Shown here: piece by piece, positions 8,357-13,920 of the stretch
How the letters are laid out: each line of letters opens with the position of its first letter
Numbering within the stretch: position 1 is the first letter of the stretch
Assembly (NCBI GenBank): GCA_964639525.1
Contig: CAZXDS010000085.1
Location: forward strand, 1-13,920
Direction: 5' to 3'
Length of the DNA: 13,920 nucleotides
DNA from: CAZXDS01 sp964639525
GTDB taxonomy: Bacteria; Bacteroidota; Ignavibacteria; Ignavibacteriales; Melioribacteraceae
The notes under the pieces: model-generated
What the model was told of the DNA's origin: nothing
Databases searched by the model: none
What the model saw: the letters and a program-made list of their open reading frames with translations, nothing else
Made by a program: the position numbers and the translations under genes

Positions 8357-9226
8357 ATGAACACAGCAAAATTAGTAAATCCGGTTTTAACAGAACGAAA
8401 ACAAAATAAAGCAAACACAGCAAAACTAATCTTTTATCTTTTTGCCTTTACATTTTTACTTGCCTCTTGCAACACAACAGAACCGCCACCACCGGGCAGC
8501 AAAGCAGCGGCAGAGCTAACCGTAGAAGACGCCTCCTCAACGGAAGTGTGGCTGAATGTAAAAACACAAAACATAAACTTACCGGCAGAACTGAAATTGT
8601 TTAGAGAAGATTCCGTAACTCAGATTATTAATCTGAGTTACACAGATACATTGCTATACGATAGCGGTTTACAGCCGAACAAAACGTACAACTACAAAAT
8701 AACCGTAACGCCAAACACGGAAAGCAAAACGGTAACTGCAACCACAATGGACACGACAAGCCACAACTTTACTTGGCAAACCTACACGTTTGGCGGAGCG
8801 AACGGCAGCAGTGTGCTTAACGACGTAGCAATAATAAACGAAAATGATATTTGGGCGGTAGGCGAAATACACACGGCGGAGACCGACCAATTTGACAGCA
8901 ACGGTGTTTGGGTGCAGCCTTACAACGCTGTGCATTGGGACGGGAATAGTTGGGAGTTGAAAAGGATTATGTTTTATACATTCTGCAATCAATCTGATAT
9001 AGCACCATACCCGGCAAAAGCTGTATTTACGTTTCCAGATGGTAAAATAGCTATTGCCAATAATGCCTCTCAATTAACATTTATTGTTAATAATATTCAA
9101 CAAAATATTCAATGTTTACCTGTTTCTGTTAATTCCATTTGGGGCACGTCAAGCTCAGATTTTTATGTAGTAGGTAATAACGGCAACATAGCGCATTACA
9201 CAACGGGAGCAGTTGGCGGAAGATAG
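8357..9226 (+). CDS. Lipoprotein with FN3-like domain and propeller-like repeats, N-terminal part (truncated by frameshift)
   Basis: Predicted surface or periplasmic lipoprotein of unknown function. A long basic n-region and hydrophobic stretch (24-36) end in the lipobox LASC, so the mature protein starts at C38. A proline-rich spacer (TEPPPPG) follows. Residues about 48-132 have an FN3-like pattern (STEVWLNV, LQPNKTYNYKITVTP). From about 153, repeats of the type NDIWAVG ... VHWDGNSW and NSIWGTSSSDFYVVGNNGNIAHY begin, as in beta-propellers. The frame stops at 9226 after 289 residues, but removing AC at 9200-9201 changes the end to AHYNGSSWRKIESG and continues in frame to 9750 (463 residues in all). 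This is therefore the front part of a broken gene. The first half (to about 8950) is visibly richer in GC than the rest. No strong Shine-Dalgarno is seen at the ATG. Confidence 0.72.
   Translation: MNTAKLVNPVLTERKQNKANTAKLIFYLFAFTFLLASCNTTEPPPPGSKAAAELTVEDASSTEVWLNVKTQNINLPAELKLFREDSVTQIINLSYTDTLLYDSGLQPNKTYNYKITVTPNTESKTVTATTMDTTSHNFTWQTYTFGGANGSSVLNDVAIINENDIWAVGEIHTAETDQFDSNGVWVQPYNAVHWDGNSWELKRIMFYTFCNQSDIAPYPAKAVFTFPDGKIAIANNASQLTFIVNNIQQNIQCLPVSVNSIWGTSSSDFYVVGNNGNIAHYTTGAVGGR
8360..8425 (+). repeat. 12-nt direct repeats flanking the lipoprotein n-region
   Basis: AACACAGCAAAA occurs exactly at 8360-8371 and 8414-8425, 54 nt apart and in frame, so NTAKL is encoded twice (residues 2-6 and 20-24). 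The signal peptide proper begins at the second copy. This suggests that the first 18 codons were duplicated or added onto an older start. Confidence 0.6.
8615..8641. repeat. Perfect 12-bp hairpin inside the lipoprotein gene
   Basis: The arms GTAACTCAGATT (8615-8626) and AATCTGAGTTAC (8630-8641) are exact reverse complements around the 3-nt loop ATT. The hairpin lies within the FN3-like domain and encodes VTQIINLSY, which fits the domain, so the reading frame is not interrupted. No T run follows on either strand, so a terminator role is unlikely. Confidence 0.85.
9198..9201 (+). other. Probable 2-bp frameshift site (AC duplication)
   Basis: The sequence reads TAC-AC-AAC. With one AC removed (9200-9201) the frame continues as HYNGSSWRKIESGTVNSTNL and joins the downstream frame without a stop. 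HYNG.SW matches a second copy of the same motif downstream (LHYNGISWKS, about 9597-9626), which strongly supports the repaired reading. Either a natural inactivating mutation, slippage-based switching or an assembly error could explain it. Confidence 0.8.
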
Positions 9227-9750
9227 AGAGCGGGACGGTAAACTCCACGAACTTGAATATAAAAGATATATGGGGTAGTTATGATAAAAATAAAGGTAAG
9301 TATGAGATATTGGCGGTAGGAAATTATTCTAATAGCAACGAAAGTAAAATATTAAAAATTACCGGGAATAATGTTGTTGAGTTATCAAAGGAAGGGATTA
9401 ATTGGACTTTAACCGGGATATGGTTTAAGAGTAATCAGTACTATTACGCAGTTGGAGATGGGATATATTATAAACATCTTTTAAAAGAGGAAATATGGAA
9501 TGCATCACTTGATTCAATAACCGGCTATTATACCGGCAGCGTAAGAGGAGTAGGAATCAATGACATAATGCTTGCCGGAGCATTTGGAGAAGTATTACAT
9601 TATAACGGCATATCTTGGAAAAGTTACAAAGGTAATGCTTTGCCGGACGAAGCTAATTTGATGAAAAAAGTTTCATATAAAAGGGATACAGTCTGTATGG
9701 TAGGATTTGACGGAAGAGTAGGCATAATATATTTGGGAAAAAGGAATTAA
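9202..9750 (+). pseudogene. Lipoprotein C-terminal part, out of frame after the 9198-9201 frameshift
   Basis: Continuation of the lipoprotein gene in another frame (182 residues from 9202). It has no start codon with a Shine-Dalgarno of its own; the first usable codon is a TTG at 9253 inside the repeat LNIKDIWG. Propeller-like repeats continue: KDIWGSYD ... EILAVGN, TGIWF ... YYAVGDGIYY, INDIMLAGAFGEVLHYNG, and a last blade KKVSYKRDTVCMVGFDGRVG ending in IIYLGKRN. There is no sorting domain at the C-terminus, which fits a lipid-anchored protein. It is more AT-rich than the first half of the gene. If the 2-bp insertion is an assembly error, the gene is an intact 463-residue lipoprotein. The function is not recognised. 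Confidence 0.72.
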
Positions 9751-9886
9751 GAAAAACAGAAGATAATTACATTGAGTTAAGGAGGAACTAAACAATTCAC
9801 CATAAAAATGGCATATATGCGTAGTTATCTAATTTAACTATAAAGCCATTATTATTATTTAAATAATCAGATTATTAAATATCTAA

Positions 9887-10000
9887 AGGAGATATTATGA
9901 GTATCAAAAAGTTGCGGTAAAAGGGAGCGTAGTAGCTGCAGTTGGCGAAACATTTGGGAATGAAATTGTGGGAACTATTTTGATTGGACATAGAAATTAA
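9887..10000 (+). pseudogene. Remnant 3' end of a paralogous propeller-repeat lipoprotein gene
   Basis: Read in the frame ending with TAA at 9998-10000, this gives YEYQKVAVKGSVVAAVGE, TFGNEIV and GTILIGHRN. It aligns with the last blade of the upstream lipoprotein (KKVSYKRDTVCMVGFDGRVG, then IIYLGKRN): shared are KV, the VG turn, the hydrophobic strand and the terminal G-R-N before the stop. A stop codon at 9884 and the lack of an upstream frame show that the rest of the gene is gone. A good Shine-Dalgarno and ATG (9897, MSIKK) sit just upstream in a different frame, as if an internal deletion joined the beginning and end of a gene. The similarity is short and was judged by eye. Confidence 0.6.
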
Positions 10001-10054
10001 AAAACAAAGAGAACAACAGTTTTTATTATAAATCAAAGCTTTTTTTAAATCAAC

Positions 10055-10092
10055 AAAAAAGGCTGATTCGAATATTCGAGTCAGCCTTTTTT
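10055..10092. terminator. Bidirectional intrinsic terminator between convergent genes
   Basis: AAAAAAGGCTGA at the left pairs with TCAGCCTTTTTT at the right, and the centre TCGAATATTCGA (10068-10079) is itself palindromic; only one T-G pair interrupts the stem. An A run on one side and a T run on the other make it work on both strands. It lies between the plus-strand lipoprotein region and the end of the minus-strand inositol-3-phosphate synthase gene. Confidence 0.9.
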
Positions 10093-10113
10093 AATTTGAT
10101 AGGGGGAGAGAAT

Positions 10114-11186
10114 TTAATCCAAAAGATTTTCCAAATCCTCACTGTATTCTTCAACACCGTTCGAATCCAAATGTGTGATTGGTTTTTCATTCATCAATTT
10201 ACGGAGAGTGTTCTTCATTTTCATTAATTGAATGAACAAATCGTGCTCCGGTACTTTATCAACATCGTGTATCGGACTTTTGAAATAGAAGGACAGCCAT
10301 TCCTGAATTCCCGTCATTCCGCTTCGCTGTGCCAAATCTGCAAACAATACCAAGTCCAAAACAATTGGTGCCGCAAGTATTGAATCTTTACACAGGAAAT
10401 CAATTTTAAGCTGCATCCTGTAACCGAGCCAGCCGAAAATATCAATATTATCCCATCCTTCTTTATCATCGCCGCGAGGCGGATAATAATTTATTCGTAC
10501 TTTATGATAAAAATCTTTATAAAGTTCAGGGTACAAATCGGGCTGAAGAATTCCATCGAGAACAGATAATTTACTTTCTTCTTTAGTCTTGAAATTGTCG
10601 GGATCGTCCAAAACTTCGCCGTCTCTGTTCCCGAGAATATTGCTTGAAAACCAACCGTTAAGTCCGAGCATTCTTGCTTTAAGCATTGGAGCGATTACGG
10701 TTTTAACCATTGTTTGTCCTGTTTTAAAATCCTTTCCGGCTGTTGGCACTTGCATTTGTTTTGCAAACTCAATTAATGCGGGAGCTTCAACAGAAAGATT
10801 TGGTGCGCCCATAATAAACGGAACACCTTCGGCAATTGCAGCGTAAGCATAAAGCATGCTCGGTGCAATTTCAAACGCATTATTTCTCATTCCTTNNNNN
10901 NNNNNNNNNNNNNNNNNNNNNNNNNNNNNNNNNNNNNNNNNNNNNNNNNNNNNNNNNNNNNNNNNNNNNNNNNNNNNNNNNNNNNNNNNNNNNNNATCAT
11001 CGGAAATTTTTCGTCAATTCTTTTCCCGATTCTAATAGTGCCCATTTGAGTTAATGAACCGATTGGTGTTGCTTTCCCTTTCCTTACTGCCATAGTTCCG
11101 GCAAGAAAAGTTGTTGATACCGCACCGCTCATTCCTACAAGTAAAATGCCGAGTTTTCCTTTAGGCATCGAAATTGAATCATTCAT
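10114..11186 (-). CDS. ino1: Inositol-3-phosphate synthase (interrupted by assembly gap)
   Basis: NAD-dependent isomerase converting glucose 6-phosphate to 1D-myo-inositol 3-phosphate, the entry to inositol lipids and other inositol compounds. The N-terminal piece (63 residues) holds the NAD-binding GILLVGMSGAVSTT; the C-terminal piece (258 residues from the first Met after the gap) holds GAPNLSVEAPALIE, AGKDFKTGQTMVKT, SSNILGNRDGEVLDDPDNFK, SKLSVLDGIL and DFLCKDSILAAPIVLDL. These correspond to the eukaryotic SGQTKLKS and NHLGNNDG blocks with their active-site lysines. The start at 11186 has AGGTG about 6 nt upstream. One hundred N cover 10896-10995, and the halves are out of frame across them, so the gap size is nominal; comparison with homologues suggests a few hundred missing bases. 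It starts 27 nt after the HAD gene and is probably co-transcribed with it. Confidence 0.93.
10896..10995. other. Assembly gap (100 N)
   Basis: Exactly 100 N, the usual placeholder for a gap of unknown length. The visible coding bases of inositol-3-phosphate synthase on both sides total 973, so the true gap must be 2 modulo 3 if the gene is intact; 100 is not. Confidence 0.98.
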
Positions 11187-11213
11187 AATTACACCTATAA
11201 TTTTGTTTGAAAT

Positions 11214-11927
11214 TTAAATACTTAATAATCTTTTTATTTCTGTTACCGAATTTATTGAAAAATCAGCACAACTTGTGTCAGATGGACGACTCCAACTTTT
11301 TCCATCCAGCCAAATTGTACTGCATCCTAATTTTTTTGCCGGTTCAATATCTCTTGAATATGAATCTCCGATAACAACGCAATTTGCCGGTTTCATATTT
11401 AATTTTTTAATTGCATAGTTAAATATTTCGGGGTCTGGTTTGCAGATTCCAATTTTGGAAGAATCAACTATTGAACCGAAAAAAATATCTATGTTAAACT
11501 CTTTTAAAACGGCAGCAATATTTCCGTAAAAATTTGAAACGAGTGCCATAGAAAATTGATTGGAAAAAATTTCCAAATCATTTCTAAATTCTGAAATCTT
11601 TGTTTCCGCATATTTGTAGCATTCATCTGTAATTATATCAATATAATTGGAATCTTTGTTTCTGTTCAAAAAATTATTTTCAAATAAATATTCAAATTGA
11701 AAATAAATTTGTGTATTCAATGTTTTTTTGAATGTGTCATTTTTACAAATGGCATTATCAACATTCGGCTCACCGTTTCTGTACGCTTCTTCGTATTGGA
11801 TTTTAGTGATTGGAATATTATGTTTTTGATAACACTCCCAAAACATTTCGCTCCAATGAATTCCATCAGTATCAATAGTTCCACCGAAATCAAATAATAT
11901 GGCTTTTATGTTTGCTAATTTTTTCAA
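11214..11927 (-). CDS. HAD-superfamily hydrolase (subfamily IA-like)
   Basis: Predicted cytoplasmic phosphatase or related hydrolase of 237 residues. Motif I is FDFGGTID with the nucleophile D13; motif II is the serine in LVSNFYG (S131); motif III is the lysine in GICKPDPEIF (K163); motif IV is IGDSYSRD (D188, D193). A helical cap is inserted between motifs I and II (about 20-110), as in the C1-capped group. The position two residues after the nucleophile, normally the acid/base Asp of phosphatases, is Gly (DFG), so phosphatase activity is uncertain. The ATG overlaps the upstream membrane-protein stop by 4 nt (ATGA), implying translational coupling, and inositol-3-phosphate synthase follows after 27 nt. 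A role in dephosphorylating an inositol or lipid phosphate would fit this context but is inference. Confidence 0.85.
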   Translation of the reverse strand: MKKLANIKAILFDFGGTIDTDGIHWSEMFWECYQKHNIPITKIQYEEAYRNGEPNVDNAICKNDTFKKTLNTQIYFQFEYLFENNFLNRNKDSNYIDIITDECYKYAETKISEFRNDLEIFSNQFSMALVSNFYGNIAAVLKEFNIDIFFGSIVDSSKIGICKPDPEIFNYAIKKLNMKPANCVVIGDSYSRDIEPAKKLGCSTIWLDGKSWSRPSDTSCADFSINSVTEIKRLLSI

Positions 11928-12925
11928 ATCGATTGCTCAACGTTATTTGTCGGCTTTTTAATTTTCCCAAATTTTATGAGAATTAGACCAATTAAAATCC
12001 AAAAGAACTCACGAATTCTGTAAATAACACTAATGTAAATTCCAATTCCGGGAGCAAAATTTAGACTCTTCATAATTACAGATGTTCCGCCTTCCCGCGT
12101 TCCAAGTTCCATTGGCATAAAGAAAAGAATATTTGTAATCAGCGAAGTTGCAGCACTGATATAAACAGCTTCGAGTATCGTAATGTGGATTCCAATTGCG
12201 TATAAAATAAAGAAAAACTCCATCGCTGCTATTACTCTTGCAAGATAATCCCAAATTATTGCGGAAACAAAAGCCGATTTCCTTTTTTCGTAGAACTCGG
12301 TAATTCCTGCATCAATATCTTTGAAATTCATTTTGTTATTAATTTTTGAAACTGTTTTTTTAAGCATCGGAAGTTTGGCAAGCAATGATAAAAATGATTC
12401 AAACACACCGTTTTTATGTCGGGAAATAAAAAATATAATTGCACTGACTAAAACAACAAATACTGCACCAAAAATAATTTTAAGTTCATAAGAGAGGGGA
12501 AGGAAAACGCTGATTAAAATAATTGCCGAAATCCAAAAAAAGAAATGCGAAAGAAAGTGAATCATTGTATAACTGATTGTTGACGAAACCGCATTGGTCA
12601 AACCAATTCTGTCTTTTAGTTTCATTATTCTGTATGGCTCACCGCCAAGATTCATCACCGGCGTAATGTAATTAATTGCAAAACCGCTGACTGTAATTGC
12701 ATAAATCTCAGCAAAGGAAATTCCATGTTTTTTACTATCAATAATTGCCGACCAAGAAAGGGAATTAAGAACGTAAGCAAAGCCCCAAACTCCGATAATT
12801 GGCAAAAACCACCAGCCTGTTTCTTTTATATTGGAAATGATTTTATCTATTCCAAAATGGAGAATTAGAAATATAAAAATGGCTAAGCCTACAATAAAAA
12901 AGAATGTTTGAAATTTTTTGTTCAT
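11924..12925 (-). CDS. Flippase-like integral membrane protein (LPG_synthase_TM / UPF0104 family)
   Basis: Inner-membrane protein with about eight hydrophobic segments, from the family that includes the membrane domain of lysylphosphatidylglycerol synthase/flippase. It ends in a basic tail (KFGKIKKPTNN). Family-like blocks are FAINYITPVMNLGGEPYRIM (about residues 80-99 from this start), with the P-x-x-x-G-GEP-R pattern, and FFMPMELGTREGG near the C-terminus (P-x-x-x-G-REG). I prefer the ATG at 12925 (MNKKFQTFFF), just before the first membrane segment. The longer ATG at 12967 would add 14 residues and lies inside the terminal arm of a 75-bp repeat element, so it is probably fortuitous. Neither start has a clear Shine-Dalgarno. 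The stop overlaps the HAD gene by 4 nt. It may move a lipid-linked or phospho-inositol product across the membrane; substrate unknown. Confidence 0.85.
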   Translation of the reverse strand: MNKKFQTFFFIVGLAIFIFLILHFGIDKIISNIKETGWWFLPIIGVWGFAYVLNSLSWSAIIDSKKHGISFAEIYAITVSGFAINYITPVMNLGGEPYRIMKLKDRIGLTNAVSSTISYTMIHFLSHFFFWISAIILISVFLPLSYELKIIFGAVFVVLVSAIIFFISRHKNGVFESFLSLLAKLPMLKKTVSKINNKMNFKDIDAGITEFYEKRKSAFVSAIIWDYLARVIAAMEFFFILYAIGIHITILEAVYISAATSLITNILFFMPMELGTREGGTSVIMKSLNFAPGIGIYISVIYRIREFFWILIGLILIKFGKIKKPTNNVEQSI

Positions 12926-12941
12926 CTGTTTATATTCTAAC

Positions 12942-12956
12942 CCGGCAAGCTGCCGG
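12942..12956. repeat. Short GC-rich hairpin upstream of the flippase-like gene
   Basis: CCGGCA and TGCCGG pair around the 3-nt loop AGC, 17 nt upstream of the preferred start at 12925 on the minus strand. In RNA it would form a compact leader hairpin close to the ribosome-binding region. Confidence 0.6.
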
Positions 12957-12961
12957 ACTAA

Positions 12962-13036
12962 TGTCATTCCCGCACGTATTTAGCGGGAATCTAAAACACA
13001 CTTATAGATTCCGTCTAAAAGCATGACGGAATGACA
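12962..13036. repeat. 75-bp MITE/REP-like inverted-repeat element
   Basis: The ends are perfect 9-bp inverted repeats, TGTCATTCC (12962-12970) and GGAATGACA (13028-13036). Inside are two hairpins, ATTCCCGC/GCGGGAAT (12966-12990) and ATTCCGTC/GACGGAAT (13008-13032), and a central pair GGAATCTA/TAGATTCC (12986-13012). The element can thus fold as two hairpins or one long stem. This layout is typical of small non-autonomous dispersed repeats; the ATTCCC/GGGAAT core recalls families such as Neisseria dRS3, without implying kinship. It sits between the oxidoreductase gene and the flippase-like gene. No target-site duplication is evident. Confidence 0.8.
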
Positions 13037-13093
13037 GTGCTTTTTTTAATAATCATTCCCTTGCGTTTCTTTTTATCTATGGATTTCATAACA

Positions 13094-13920
13094 TTAGAAT
13101 GAGATTGTTTTTAATTTTGCTGCAGATAAATAGCACGCATTCAGCAATTTAATAGAATTATATGCTTCTTCAATGCTTTCATTTGAACCGACGGAATTTC
13201 CTATCTTACTGAAGAAATCATTAAATAATAAATAGTAAAGATTAGTATAAATTGATTTGTCAGCCGGATTGGGAACAGAGAACGTTTCTGTTTTTCCGTC
13301 TTCAAATTTTTCAAAAGTAGTTCCACCAAGATATGTTAAACTCAAATCTTTAGAAATTAATTCGGAACTGTTAAACCTCTTGTTGCCGCCCCAAGTTAAT
13401 GCAATTTGAGATACGCCTTTTTCAAATTCGATAGTTACAAGCGAAGTATCTTCAACAGAATATTCAGGATGTGACAAGTTTAAGTTTGAAGCATTTACAC
13501 TTAAGGGTTTTCCGAGCAGCCAATTTGAAAGATACAAATAATGCACGCCAGTGTCGGTTAAAATTCCACCGCCGCCTATTTCAGGATTTGTTCGCCACGC
13601 ATTGTTAAAAATAGAAAGACCGGGATCAGCTTTTGTTCTGTAAACATTAAAACGTAATAGAACTTTATTCTTGTTTGCAATCTTATTAATTTCGGATTTG
13701 AAGGATTGATAAATTTGCAGATATTTATATTGATGACAAGGCGCAAATAAAATATCGGAGTTTAATAGTGATTCTTTAATTTCTTCAGCTTCGTCCAATT
13801 TTAATGTAAACGGTTTTTCGCAAATAATATTTAATTTTCGGTCAATTGCCTGCTTTAATAAATGCGAATGAAACTTCGGCGGTGCAGCAATATCAACAAA
13901 ATCAAGTGTCTCGTTTTCAA
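13094..13920 (-). CDS. Gfo/Idh/MocA-family oxidoreductase (N-terminus outside window)
   Basis: NAD(P)-dependent oxidoreductase acting on a sugar, inositol or related substrate. The frame is open to the window edge, giving at least 275 residues; a TTG at 13798 is an internal codon. The end of the Rossmann domain shows DFVDIAAPPKFHSHLLKQAI and the diagnostic EKPFTL motif. The C-terminal domain has GGGGILTDTGVHYLYL, matching the GGG-D-G-H block with the catalytic-type histidine. The beta-sheet region (VSQIALTWGG, LTYLGGTTFEK) and a C-terminal helix (IEEAYNSIKLLNACYLSAAK) complete the fold. The first 60-70 residues with the GxGxxG motif are outside the window. About 170 nt and the MITE-like element separate it from the next minus-strand gene, so co-transcription is uncertain. 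Substrate unknown; an inositol-linked role is only suggested by the neighbours. Confidence 0.9.
   Translation of the reverse strand, partial: ENETLDFVDIAAPPKFHSHLLKQAIDRKLNIICEKPFTLKLDEAEEIKESLLNSDILFAPCHQYKYLQIYQSFKSEINKIANKNKVLLRFNVYRTKADPGLSIFNNAWRTNPEIGGGGILTDTGVHYLYLSNWLLGKPLSVNASNLNLSHPEYSVEDTSLVTIEFEKGVSQIALTWGGNKRFNSSELISKDLSLTYLGGTTFEKFEDGKTETFSVPNPADKSIYTNLYYLLFNDFFSKIGNSVGSNESIEEAYNSIKLLNACYLSAAKLKTISF

Larger units (their letters stand above)
9751..10113. other. Intergenic stretch with gene remnants
   Basis: No intact gene. AAGGAGG at 9779-9785 precedes only a 9-codon frame (ATG at 9808). AAAGGAG at 9885-9891 with ATG at 9897 opens MSIKKLR and then stops. Overlapping this, in another frame, is a 37-codon fragment similar to the end of the upstream lipoprotein (9887-10000). 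An AT-rich 7-bp hairpin is at 9862-9876. The stretch ends with the terminator at 10055-10092. Confidence 0.7.

Noticed and set aside
8669..9073. 134-codon frame on the minus strand
   Set aside because: It lies opposite the lipoprotein gene, whose lipobox and motif repeats show the plus strand is the coding one.
9779..9793. 15-nt identity (AAGGAGGAACTAAAC) with 5478-5492 in the TonB receptor gene
   Set aside because: Flanks are unrelated; a single short match of A/G-rich sequence in 14 kb can be chance.
9808..9837. Short frame MAYMRSYLI after an AAGGAGG
   Set aside because: Only 9 codons and the spacing from the AAGGAGG is far too long; more likely part of a decayed region.
12030..12254. 74-codon minus-strand frame inside the flippase-like gene
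   Set aside because: Alternate-frame shadow of the membrane protein.

Overview
The window is AT-rich, gene-dense bacterial DNA, probably from the Bacteroidota/Ignavibacteriota (FCB) group. The evidence is a TonB-dependent receptor with an N-terminal carboxypeptidase-like regulatory domain, a bacterial inositol-3-phosphate synthase, and lipoproteins built from beta-propeller-like repeats. Clear purine-rich Shine-Dalgarno sequences precede several genes (nadA, the TonB receptor), which fits Ignavibacteria-like bacteria better than classical Bacteroidia. The phylum is an inference from gene content. A run of exactly 100 N at 10896-10995 shows this is a scaffolded draft assembly.

Left part (1-7934, + strand): a tight cofactor operon. 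coaBC (5' end outside the window) abuts coaX, which overlaps nadB by 4 nt. nadB overlaps nadC by 8 nt, and nadA follows after 18 nt. CoaX makes 4'-phosphopantothenate; CoaBC adds cysteine and decarboxylates on the way to CoA. NadB oxidises aspartate, NadA condenses iminoaspartate with dihydroxyacetone phosphate to quinolinate, and NadC converts this to nicotinate mononucleotide. An outer-membrane TonB-dependent receptor starts 26 nt after nadA and may be co-transcribed; its substrate cannot be read from the sequence.

Middle part (7935-10113): an accessory island. It holds a gene-free stretch with nested palindromic repeats, then a lipoprotein gene (signal peptide with lipobox, FN3-like domain, propeller-like repeats). 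This gene is split by what looks like a 2-bp AC duplication at 9198-9201. About 135 bp further on lies the decayed 3' end of a paralogue (9887-10000). The island ends in a strong bidirectional terminator (10055-10092) that also serves the converging minus-strand genes.

Right part (10114-13920, - strand): transcribed right to left are a Gfo/Idh/MocA oxidoreductase (5' end outside the window), a 75-bp MITE-like inverted-repeat element, a flippase-like integral membrane protein of the LPG_synthase_TM family, a HAD-family hydrolase overlapping it by 4 nt, and inositol-3-phosphate synthase, which contains the N gap. The last three look like one transcription unit. An inositol-phosphate or inositol-lipid role is plausible but inferred.

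No rRNA, tRNA, CRISPR array, transposase or riboswitch was recognised. The best leads for something new are the broken and decayed lipoprotein paralogues with their palindromes, the MITE-like element at the start of the flippase-like gene, and the inositol-phosphate gene set.
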